From assembly GCA_013339895.1 (NCBI GenBank), contig JABACO010000001.1, positions 15,990,990 through 16,054,989 on the forward strand: a DNA stretch of 64,000 nt. The letters run 5' to 3'. Positions 24,630 through 34,856 of the stretch are shown one piece after another. The translations under genes were made by a program, and so were the position numbers. The notes beneath the pieces were generated by a model. It did not search any database, was not told the DNA's origin, and was given only the letters and a program-made list of their open reading frames with translations. The DNA is from Ephydatia muelleri (lineage: Eukaryota > Porifera > Demospongiae > Spongillida > Spongillidae). Position 1 is the first letter of the stretch, and each line of letters starts with the position of its first letter.

Positions 24630-24936
24630 TCCTTTTTATCACCTCCAATGTTCTGTGGAATCTGTTCATAATCATGCACACGCTTCCTCTTCAAAGGGCT
24701 CTTCATGTGCTCGAATAAGGAAGGAACATAATCAGGGGATAGGAGGTTGTTGCTCTATTCCCCCGAAACGAAGTGTACGCTACATATCCACGAGTACTCA
24801 TTTGGAATCCAATCTTTGCGCCGGCCCCACTGCTGCTATCCACTGGGACTTACGTTCTTCATCTTGAGGAAAATGAACGCCCGAACCTTTAATGAAACGA
24901 TTACTGCATCCAATTGCACAACAAGCCTTGCCCATA
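24630..24936 (-). pseudogene. THAP zinc-finger domain relic
   Basis: The minus-strand start MGKACCAIGCSNRFIKGSGV is a THAP N-terminus with the first cysteine pair (C-x4-C); HFPQDEERKSQWI is the FP...W block, and after a one-base insertion in a G run (near 24840) the frame resumes with RRKDWIPNEYSWICSVHF, which supplies C-x2-H. The stretch after it reads to about 24630 (SPLKRKRVHDYEQIP). THAP domains bind DNA and form the N-terminus of P-element and some Kolobok transposases. The frameshift and missing remainder make it non-functional. Confidence 0.75.
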
Positions 24937-25441
24937 CAATTGCTTTTGACACTCAAAATGGCGGTTAACACAAATAACGTCACTTCGCTCCGCCCATTGC
25001 ACAACCTCTATTGTTTTTTACAATTTCACGCAGGCTTGTAAATGTTGTAACATTGAAGATTTCTGCCAGTTCAAGAAATAGGTGATAGTCTTACTTGTCA
25101 ATAGGTTAGTGCTGTTATCGTTGTTATTTACTATTTATAACCAAATTTTAAAGTGCACCAATTAAAGTATGCCATTGCACGTGATGGCTAATTTTGGCGG
25201 GTTCCTGTGTGAGTGCATGGCCTGGAAAGGTACGTGACTTTGCTTATCACGTTTGTGTTATTTTGGGGATGCGTTTGTGATGTAGTACATCAGCCTCATC
25301 AACCTGCTGAAAGCAAGCCTAGTATACGGTAAGCGACTCTGAACAATTTGTGTGCAATGCATGTTATTGGGGTTGGTCTCCGGTTATTACAAGCGGCCGA
25401 TTCTGCTGAGGTAAGTTACACAGTGGCAAGTATGACAATTT

Positions 25442-25800
25442 CAATTGATGCCAAATGTTATTGTTCTCGTCTCTATCAGGTCACATAGTACGTGGGGACC
25501 GCTGTCTCAAGGACTATGGGTTTCGGCTATCACAAGCGCGGGTCGATTCTGCTGAGCTAGTACGCAATGGCTTTGCTAACTTCATTTTGCTTTTCTGCAG
25601 CGTTTCTATTCGAACTGGTAAGTATGCTGGGGGCACTAAAAGGTATTTTTCTTTTGTGCGCATTTGGTTAGTCAGCACCAACAAGTCCATCACTAGAGGT
25701 AAGTATGGCCATTTCAATTGGCGCCAAATGTTATCATATTCTCGTCTTTATCAGGTCACACTAAGTTAGTACTTGGGAACCGCTGTCTTAAGGCACTATG
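25442..25800 (+). repeat. Tandem duplication of about 275 bp
   Basis: The segment TTTCAATTG..GCCAAATGTTAT...TATCAGGTCACA...CCGCTGTCT occurs at 25442-25530 and again at 25716-25800. Confidence 0.7.
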
Positions 25801-25889
25801 GTGTTTGAATATTTGTGTTTGGTGTTGTACCACTTATATGTGCGAAGAAAAGTTTTATAAACCAAGCAGATGCAAAGGGGGAGTGGGGA

Positions 25890-25913
25890 TGGGGGGGGGG
25901 GGGGGGGGGGGGG
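25890..25913. repeat. Poly-G run
   Basis: Run of more than 20 G inside the nested TTAA element. Confidence 0.9.
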
Positions 25914-26644
25914 CGGAGGACTGGTTTACGGAAGGTCAAAGCCCAAATTACGATAGTGCGCGGTTCACCAAACCGTGTAACATTAATGAAATTCAAAGGT
26001 TTGCTAAGATACCAGAAACCGCACGTGACTGACAATATTTCAATATACGCATTTGCTTATAATGTTCAATACGCAGACAGCTTATATTGCTGCTTATATT
26101 TGAATATACGTTATAATATACAGTGTCGCATAACAAACTTTTTGCACTGTGAGTATTTGCAAGGCTGGCAGTAGCTCGAAACATCGTCTAAGGAGTTGAA
26201 CTACTTAGTACACCGGTATTTGTGGCAATTGGTACAGTTCCGACAAATTTTCCAAAAAGAGAGTTCAACAAAATAGGCCCCAAAAAATGGTCGATTCTCG
26301 TAGATCCGATCCGGTGTTAAATAAGGATGTGCCACTTCATCCCTGTTTTAAAACATGGACATTGATCATATTGACATCATATAAAGTTTGTTATGGAGTC
26401 TAATCAGTATACAATTGACCAATAGCGTTTATGTTATCTAATTTGCTTGGTTAGCAAAAGTATGCAATGCAAAAGACGATCCTTATTTAAGGATAATGAC
26501 ATCCTTAAATAAGGATTTTTCCCTGGAGATTAAACATTAATAAGGTTGCATTCCACATTCAGTTCGTTTGCTCTACAAAAGTGTTGAGAGCATTGGCATT
26601 TTTGACACACCAATTTATCTGGTTAACCAGATAAATTTATTGTA

Positions 26645-26655
26645 CACACACACAC

Positions 26656-26732
<77 letters not shown>
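26645..26732. repeat. (CA)n microsatellite
   Basis: About 44 CA repeats with one CG. Confidence 0.98.
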
Positions 26733-26733
<1 letters not shown>

Positions 26734-27443
26734 CTTCCCTTGTGTTTATTCCTATCATGTCTCCACTACTCAAGCTAGCATCATTACAAACTGACAATCT
26801 GTATGATTTTAAGCTCTATCAAGCATGCTATCTGGGGCAAATATTATTTCAAAGCTTGATCTGGTTCGAGCCTATACATGGGGCCACTCGGGGTACACAT
26901 ATGGGAACACATTGAGGGGGGAGGGTCAGGCACAGGGATCACTTGAGTATGCCAAATCGGGGAAGTGGTCAAGGCAGAGGGGGGCCACTACAGGGGAGGT
27001 GAGGGGGGCTTTTGCCTTACTGTGTGATGTGGATCTCGTTATTTGGCTGTCCAATAGAGAAGTGTTTCTGGGGTACAAGAAGGTCTGTTGCAGCCTATAA
27101 AAACAGAAGACATCATCATCCCATCTGTCAATGTGCCGTATGTGATGGTGAAGGGGTGGGAGAATGTAGTGTATTTGATGGGAGGTATGCATGTATAGGC
27201 AAATGGGCTGCTTCTAAAAATAGCCAATGTTCCTAACGTCTTGTTTCCTAGTTTTTTTTTACAACTTCAACTCCTATATACAGTTGTACATGTACCACTT
27301 AGAACCACACCCCCAATCATAACCTACAGGTCCCAGGTCCTCAACTCTCTTCTTGAGCATGCCAGCTGTGTGTCTAACCAGTGACCATTGGCCAAAGAAG
27401 CCAGCCTGTTAAGGGAATCCATGGGTACAAACACATACCATAC

Positions 27444-27474
27444 ATGTACACACACACACACACACACACAAACA

Positions 27475-27523
<49 letters not shown>
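27444..27523. repeat. (AC)n microsatellite in an intron
   Basis: About 40 AC repeats with a few AA steps, inside the phosphorylase-kinase-like gene. Confidence 0.98.
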
Positions 27524-27525
<2 letters not shown>

Positions 27526-27735
27526 CACTGGGTGGGTGAATACCTTTTGGTACAGTTCCTCCAGCAATGCACCCACTGTGATATCCTGACCATCCAGCTT
27601 GTGAAGTCCTTGCCACTGGAGGGAAACAGAAATGGCACATGTGTGTTCATGTGTGCACACATCTACACATCTACACATGCCCCACTTACTAGCTACATGT
27701 ATTAAATAACAAAGGTTAGAATGTTGGCTTGGTCA

Positions 27736-27978
27736 TATATGTTGCTCTCCGGTGGAGCTTCCCGACTATTTTATCCAGTGTGTAAGCCTGTAGTGCTGCC
27801 ACCTGCATACTGTCCCTCCTGGTGGGGGTCACCAGCCCAGAGGTCATCTGGGTGAGCTCATTTTGCAACTTGCTGTCCTGTCAGAGGGAATGTCTCCTTC
27901 CAGAGTAGGCTGCTGCCAGGGAGAGGAACTTAGTGTCTGGAGGTTCACCTGACTCTGGTGTAAGCAGTGGACCTGCAG
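27736..27978 (-). other. Possible further exon of the phosphorylase-kinase-like gene
   Basis: Minus strand: a ...tatccctgcag acceptor is followed by an open stretch with LLTPESGEPPDTKFLSLAAA, and a second frame downstream reads VAALQAYTLDKIVGKLHRRA. It is on the right strand and between confirmed exons, but I cannot match it to a conserved block. Confidence 0.35.
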
Positions 27979-28241
27979 GGATAGAAGGGTGGGGGAGTGA
28001 GAGTAGAGGGTGGGGAGGGTAGTGACAGTGAGTGCTCTACAAGTATTAAACTGAAAGTGGAAGAAATAATGATGGCAATTACACATCTAAAATGCATAAG
28101 TTCTTAAAAATACATGTACATTGTACTTCTATACATGATGCTGATGTGTGTGTGAGTACCTGTATGTGTGTGTGGGATGTGTGTGTGATTCAATCATCAT
28201 TCCTTGATCCATCATGTGCTCCTTTTATACACATCACCCCT

Positions 28242-29963
28242 CACGGCGCGACAGTGTACCGTATGCAGCCTTGTATATTGCACCCATACTAATCGATACT
28301 CGTCTGCACTCGACACGTGGGCAGTTTTTCATACGTCACGAATGCGGCGCCTGTATACGTCTCAGAACGAACACTTCGCTTATACGTATGATATCGCGGT
28401 GTGCATATGGATTCAAGATATTCGTCATCACCTGTCTGCATACTTCAGATGAACGCGTGCAGACTCTGTCTGTACACGTCATGTATTCGAATCGTTTCAA
28501 ATCCATTTTCTGTTCTGCATACTTGAAGGCTAGTGCTTAAACCTGAACCACGCCAGTCAGATTTAACGGCAAACTTTAATCAAATTACAGCTGAAATACA
28601 ACTTGGTCAAAAAATAAACAGGTATAGTTCCAAGCTGGCGATCAAAGTCTCCATCACATTTTCCTGATGTAGTTAGAAGGGCACTCTCCGCCTAGCTGAG
28701 GCCTCTTGGAAGGCGAGCACGAGCCTCTACTACTCTCGCGGCACTTGTCGACGGTTTCCTTACAAGCACACGCTAAAATATTACAGAGGTTATGCACAAA
28801 GAACTCAGCATTTACTTACTCTCTGACCGCGGTGGTAGCTAGCTTATGCTTCACAATGCTATCGTCGTCATCCCCTTGGTTGGCCATGCAGCGAAACGTT
28901 TTCATTTGGCCGTAGTACACCCTGGCGTCGGCTCAAGAGCTGTGGTCAGACATAGCATGCCTACTGAGTAATCCACATGCACACATACAACGTACTATGC
29001 TCTTCGTAATGGCGTTCTATTGGTCGGCACTGTGCTTAAGAGAACAAACATGACGTAAGCACGTAAACCTTTGTGACAACTTGAAACGCCGCCTCACTGC
29101 ATCTACTGAATCACACACTTGTCCTGGTTTGACATAAGCAACACCGTATAGTGTACAGTGTAAACGCGCACAACTTACAAGGCCTAGACTGCTTAAGTCC
29201 GTTCGGAATGCCTTTATAACCTCCGCCTGTCACCCGCGTTGTCCGAAACTCTTGGAACTCTTTATCTTGCACAGTTGCACCTCACTGATTCGTCAGCTAT
29301 ATAGTGATCAAAATCAACAATCCAATTTCTCTTACGTTGGGAACGGGCTCCATTAGTACTGTCTCCACAGATAGCCCAGTAGTCCAACTTTCCTTTCCTC
29401 CTATTTCGTTGGGTACACAACCAAGTTGCCTATTTTTGTTTCCTTTGCTCGATCGTGCGTCGTCACCTCCATTAATGACCAACATGTGCAAAACTTAAAA
29501 CCGAGCATGCGCAGATAATTAATGATATCAAAATTAATTTCTCAAATAGGCCTACAGGCTACACCCCGCTAGAAATAGTCACAGATGTAGGTATCAGAAG
29601 TTTACAATGATTATAGGGATCCAATAACTTACCTGTGAGTTCGAAATAGTACGCGACTCGGTCGAGGTAATTATAGTAGCCACACTCATATGCGTTTTCA
29701 TGGGTGTGGTTAAAACGGCCTATATTCCTATTTCTTGCGCACTATCGTAATTTACGGGCTAAAGTGCCGCTCGCGATATGGGTGCGGTACGCACCCGATA
29801 CTTAGCCCCAACAATACCCATCTGCACACTGCACTGGACATTGACATATCTAGGTACGAGTATGTATATTGGTCCGCACACGTGCATGTCTGGATATGTA
29901 TCTGCATACCATGGCGTGGGCAAACTCTGCATATTACTGCATACGATACTATGTCACGCAGTG
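28242..29963. mobile_element. Non-autonomous CACTA-like element, copy 2 (1.7 kb)
   Basis: Begins CACGGCGCGACAGTG and ends CACGCAGTG, flanked by CCT on both sides (3-bp duplication). Near-identical to 13859-15674 except for scattered differences and an about 95-bp deletion near 28955 relative to copy 1. It sits in an intron of the phosphorylase-kinase-like gene, just after a GTAAGG donor on the minus strand. Confidence 0.82.
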
Positions 29964-30145
29964 CCTCCCCTTCCTTACCCAGACTATCAGCACAGTCCTC
30001 CTCCATCTTAACCTTCTCGTCCAGCTTGTGCCTGGGCCCTGTTTGGGTGAGCCAACTCCATCTGGGGGATCTCAAAGATGGTGCCTGAAGAATAACAGGA
30101 CAGAATTAACCTCATGGTGCCCAGACCAATCCCAGACCAGTCCCA

Positions 30146-30398
30146 TAACCACATTGCCCAGACCACACATTGCCCAGACCACACAGTACCCAGACCACAC
30201 AGTACTAGACCACACAGTACTAGACCACACAGTACCCAGACCACACAGTACTAGACCACACAGTACCCATACCACACAGTACTAGACCACACAGTACCCA
30301 GACCACACAGTACTAGACCACACAGTACCCATACCACACAGTACTAGACCACACAGTACCCAGACCACACAGTACTAGACCACACAGTACCTAGAGCC
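30146..30398. repeat. CACACAGTACCCAGAC minisatellite
   Basis: Alternating units CACACAGTACCCAGAC and CACACAGTACTAGAC, about 15 copies. Confidence 0.92.
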
Positions 30399-30965
30399 CA
30401 GTGTTAGCATGCGGATTTCTTACTTGCAACCTTTGTGTCAAGGAAGTCTAGCTTTGTGATACATGACGTCGCAATGAAGTCAGATACATGTAAGTTACAG
30501 ACACTATTAAATATTGAAAGGGATTATCTGCACAGCACACAGTCAGGGACCTTGTTCCGGCAGTATGGTTAACCACTGGTGAGTGTGTGCAACAGTCTAT
30601 AGACTGGAGACTTGTATTGGCTTGCCCAATCCCCAAGCATTGTTCTAAAGAAAAATATCACACCATTATAACCATAGCAACACATCCACAAATATTAAAT
30701 TAAATGAAAGGTGACCACACCTGAGGATGGGCAGTACAATGATGGGCCGTCCAACCAACTTCCAGTTGGTCTTGAGGTAAGCTATGTCTGTTCTGATGAG
30801 GTCCACAAGAAGGCTGTTATCCAGACATACATGTAGGTAGAAAGCTTCATGGTCCAGGAACTGTACCAAGTGGGTACCAGAGCGCATGTACATAAAGGTA
30901 CTCATCAATATAGTACACCGTATACTAACACCCCACACCATCATCAGGGCCACTGGAAGGATGTA

Positions 30966-31387
30966 GACCCTTTTCCATTGTGGGCATATAAACTGATAAA
31001 CGTGGCTGTATAAACAAAAAAACGTCATAAGAATAAACATATAAACGTCACGTGCTCGCCCAAACCAATGTCATCGACGTAGTTAATCTTTTAGCGCAAT
31101 TGAAGAAGATGTTTTTCCTTAAGAGAGTGCATGGGTGGATGATGTAACAAAATGGCCAGATTTACAATTCGGCGATTTATATGCGAGTACTAGTACTATT
31201 AATTGAAATATCTTCTGCTTGCATGTGGTCACCATTAACCGGCTTCGAAATCGTATCAAATGTTTTGTTTTGGACGCGCACATGATGCAGACGTAACGTT
31301 AATTTTGTTTATACGCCCCATATTATGACGTTTTTTTGTTTATACAGCCACGTTTATCTGTTTATACGCCCACAATGGAAAAGGGTC
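30966..31387. mobile_element. TA-flanked MITE, 422 bp
   Basis: Left end GACCCTTTTCCATTGTGGGC and right end its reverse complement; the inverted match (with ATAAACGTGGCTGTATAAAC inside) runs about 85-100 bp. TA occurs on both sides, as for Tc1/mariner-type elements. It interrupts the phosphorylase-kinase-like gene just upstream of an exon. Confidence 0.85.
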
Positions 31388-32506
31388 TATAAAAAGTGGT
31401 AGGACTGATAAAAATTCAATACATGAATGTTTATTAATATTCATTCATTAAGATACATGTACACCAGCAGTCCTAAATCCAACTCACATATGATGAATCC
31501 CACCCTCACACCCTCACTGTGCTGGCACTTGTTGTAAGCAAAAGCTTGTTTTCTTCCTCTTCGTAATTAAAATCTCAAATAGGAATAAAATAACTTTTTC
31601 AAATATCGTGATAACCACGTTTCTTTGAGACATCCAGTGCACAGATATTATATGCAGCATCACACTACAGATAGAATTCCAAACACAAATGTTAAGAGCG
31701 GAAGCTGTAGCGGAACTAAGGCAGATCGATTACGGGGATATATAAATGGTAAAAATTGCTTTATTTTAACTGGACCCACAGCTGCTGGTCTTCAGCTAGG
31801 AGTACCACTGATGGGAAAAGGGGGAGGGGCATCATGCAAGGGACGGGGTGTATACACACACACACACACACACATACCTTGCACGATAGGGTCATGCCTT
31901 GGCTGCATGCACAGCCTCCTATTCAGAGGGTCAATCTCCCCAGGAGCTATCAGCTTGTCCCTGAGCAGTCCACACAGTATGTATAGGGACTGCGCCCACA
32001 TGTGCTGTACCTTGGCACTGGGCAGCTCATAGGCATAGAAACCAGGATGGGGGGGGGGGGCCAGCCAGAGGGGGCCTTGGCCCCCCCCCAATCTTGGGCA
32101 TTTTGTATATAAAGTACGCTGAATGTTTATTGGACACACCCTTTGGGCTCCCCAATCCTGTTTATGTTCCTACGCTTCTGGGGCAGCTGTGGGGGTTCTT
32201 GTATTGTAGAGGCAACTAGAGTTGGAGTTGATCTTATAATCATGTGGCTTGTTCCCCCGTTAATGGGTTATCCCACTGTTAATGGCATATCACATGGCTA
32301 GTACATGTACATTGTACTTTGCTTATTGCATGACTATATAGTATTCCTGTTCTTTACTCCCCTACCTATGACATCCCTTTACTCCCCTAGCTACGACATC
32401 CCTTTCTCCTCCATTTATCAGGTAAATTATAAAAATTTCCCTACAGGTACCCAGTCCTAAATATGAGCTGGTAAGAGGCAATGCTTACGGTCAGATCATC
32501 ATACTA

Positions 32507-32768
32507 AGGTGGGGAGAGGGTGGGGGAGGGTGGTGGGAGAGGGGTGGGAGAGAGGGGTGGGAGAGAGGGGTGGGGGAGAGGGTGGGAGAGGGGTGGGAGA
32601 GAGGGTGGGAGAGAGGGGTGGGAGAGAGGGGTGGGGGAGGGGTGGGGAGAGGGTGGGAGAGGGGTGGGGGAGGGGTGGGGGAGAGGGGTGGGGGAGGGGT
32701 GGGGGAGAGGGGTGGGGGAGGGGTGGGAGAGAGGGTGCGAGAGGGGTGGGAGAGGGGTGGGGGAGAGG
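32507..32768. repeat. GGTGGGAGAG minisatellite
   Basis: About 25 purine-rich units of GGGTGGGAGAGA and variants within an intron; the Gly/Arg/Glu and Pro/Ser ORFs are artefacts. Confidence 0.95.
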
Positions 32769-33540
32769 TACCTTTTCCATTCACCTTGTCCTCTGGAACC
32801 AGGTACAGCTCTGGTACATACACAAGGTCATTCTGCCTGACGACCAGGTTCTCCAACATCGTATAGTACCTCTCCATCTCCTCTCCACATCAAGGACGCC
32901 ATTGATGGCCAGATAGATCACAAACAGAGGCCATTCACACTCTATGTTCTCAAACACCTTAAGCTCCGAGTACTCATAGTGCTGACGATGAGGATCCTGG
33001 GGAGGAGAGGTGTGGGAAACATCTCCTTCCTACCCTCTCTCCCTCCCTCCTCCTCGCACCCTCCCCCTCACTCACATCTTCTCCCTCTTCCCATTCTCAC
33101 CTCCTTTACTGTCTGGTAGCCATCTCTCAGGAACCTCTTACAGCCATATTCACCCTGAATAAGCACATACCACAGGGGCTAATGTCATTTAACACAGGAC
33201 ATTGACATGTATGACTATGGGAGTGGGGGGAACATTATATGTACCACTATGGAGGAACAGCCAATACATACTGCACACCGTTCCTATACAAGTAGGCCCG
33301 CAAGGGGTACACACAAACATGCATACATGTCACTCACATTGCACTGAGCCAGCTCGTCATACATGACATATATGATAGAAGAAGGGCCTCCCCTGGCTCC
33401 AAATTGGTCCAGACCACTGACAGCATCCAGGGCAGCCTGGGGAGGAGGAAGTTATCATCACCATCATCATTGATGGGATCGGGTCTGATGATGATTCACT
33501 CATTTCTTTGCCATCCTGCCCTTATCAACCTGTGTAGTTC

Positions 33541-33560
33541 CCCCCCCCCCCCCCCCCCCC
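33541..33560. repeat. Poly-C run of 20
   Basis: Uninterrupted C run. Confidence 0.95.
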
Positions 33561-33671
33561 ATACCATTTATAGTCATTTGTACAATTAAATATTGGAATA
33601 GCCCAATGTGCTATCTGATTAGTCATATATTCCTCATCTGTAAACGAGAAGGGTATGTTTTTCACAGCAAA

Positions 33672-33759
33672 CTAAATCCCAGTAGAACCAGCTGACACTC
33701 CTAAGACAGCAGTGACAAACACAATTTGAATTTGTACGCATGCCCTTTGGTTTACATAA
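33672..33759 (+). pseudogene. Left piece of an interrupted gypsy reverse transcriptase
   Basis: Reads IPVEPADTPKTAVT, then after a small shift FEFVRMPFGLHN, ending exactly at the piggyBac-like element. These are the RT blocks that precede the catalytic YxDD. The continuation (VAQLFQRFVHEVLRG) is found at 42814, 9 kb away. Confidence 0.8.
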
Positions 33760-34856
33760 TGTCTATTGTCCTGGATGTCCCCTGGGGGGCACAAGTGTGC
33801 CCCATGGGGGACGCAACTTAAAATTGATGCTGCTTTGCCAGGGTGGAGTATTCCATTGTTCTAAAAACAATACCATGTATTTAAAGCACTTTAAACCTTG
33901 GGTGGAAATAGATAATTTATAACTATTTTTAACCAGACCGTGAAAGGTCGCACAGTTCACGTGCACGAAAAGGCGCTGAGCTGTAAGTTATTAGAATTCC
34001 AGACTTTTAAAAAAAGTCGAAATCGCTTCTTTTGCTTTTGTTACCATATAGCTCGCTTTCGCCTATAGGTATCGTACCCGCATCGAACTGTTAACGACCC
34101 CCTAAGAAAAAAATTCTCCAAGTCTTGCCAAGACTTACCATGACTTCTTGACAAGACTTGACTGGGATCTATGTCAAGTCTTGGCATGAAAATGGAACAG
34201 ATCTTACAAGTCCTTTCATGGCCATGTAAGATGCCCCCTGTGCCATGTAAATGACACCCATGCAATGCCACACAGTGTATGAAAGATTAATAGTGGTAAA
34301 CAGCACAATACATGAAAAATAACTAGGGGAAAAACAGTAAGTCATTTTAGAGTTGATTGACGTCATTTTGTTCAAGCTCAACTATCTCGGCACTTCTGGT
34401 TCGCCTTCGTTGTGAAAACTGCAAGATCAAAGGGTTCTGTTGGGAACTGCCTCTTGATTGTTGCTACGACCATGAACAACAAGTCAGTAAGAAGAATCTT
34501 GTGTAAGTTTGTTTACCAATTATCCGCTGAACCTTTTCCGGACATAGTGAAGGCTTTGGGCTTTTCATAGAAGGAAAAAGCAGGGATTCCCGAAGTTCTT
34601 TCTTTGAAAAGAAGATGTCAAGCAGCGACAAGCCATAGGTGTAAATGTTTCTCTTTGGAATTAGTGTTAAATTAACACCATTGAACTGGATGTAAATACA
34701 AGGGATTAGCACATAAAAATTGCTATTCTAAAACTAACCCAATCCTCTTCATTATGTGACTCCTGGGCAAACTCCACTGCTGAGTTTTCCTTCTTAGAAC
34801 TACATGTATATCATTTTATAATACATATATATATAATACACTATTCGTAGCTGGGC

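Larger units (their letters stand above)
22669..26316. mobile_element. Kolobok-like TTAA element nested in another, 3.65 kb
   Basis: Left end CACCGGATCCATGAGAAG, right end ...CGATCCGGTG, with TTAA at 22665-22668 and 26317-26320. It carries a THAP-domain relic on the minus strand; TTAA targets together with a THAP protein are known for the Kolobok superfamily. The catalytic part of a transposase was not found, so it is probably internally deleted. Confidence 0.7.
21586..26536. mobile_element. TTAA-flanked outer element, 4.95 kb, host of a nested one
   Basis: Left end TGTTTAATCTCCCGGAATCC and right end ...GGATTTTTCCCTGGAGATTAAACA are inverted copies, with TTAA at 21582-21585 and 26537-26540. 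Next to each end are palindromic ATCCTTATTTAAGGAT units. Removing the nested element at 22669-26316 leaves about 1.3 kb with no ORF recognised, so this is a non-autonomous element using TTAA targets. Confidence 0.75.
27021..33436 (-). pseudogene. Phosphorylase kinase regulatory subunit (alpha/beta type), decayed
   Basis: Minus-strand exons recognised: 33338-33436 (AALDAVSGLDQFGARGG), 33101-33154 (GEYGCKRFLRDGYQTVKE), 32772-32996 (ELKVFENIECEWPLF, then LVVRQNDLVYVPELYLVPED), 31876-about 32034 (VQHMWAQSLYIL, LIAPGEIDPLNRR), 30721-about 30910 (LLVDLIRTDIAYLKTNWKL), 27544-27615 (TVGALLEELYQK), 27324-27405 (WSLVRHTAGMLKKRVEDLGP) and 27021-27094 (ATDLLVPQKHFSIGQP). The order matches the family: glucoamylase-like N-terminal half, then the C-terminal half. 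The family protein is a large scaffold of the kinase that activates glycogen phosphorylase. Lesions: one base lost near 32885, about 75 residues missing between the first two exons, a phase clash at 27324/27094, missing N- and C-termini. Either a pseudogene or an assembly-damaged gene. Confidence 0.78.

Noticed and set aside
30008-30090. Additional phosphorylase-kinase exon with IFEIPQMELAHP
   Set aside because: Good acceptor, but two frames are equally open and no family block could be matched.
31625-32032. Plus-strand ORF of 135 codons
   Set aside because: It is antisense to a confirmed minus-strand exon of the phosphorylase-kinase-like gene.
32491-32916. Gly/Arg/Glu and Pro/Ser ORFs
   Set aside because: Products of the GGTGGGAGAG minisatellite within an intron.
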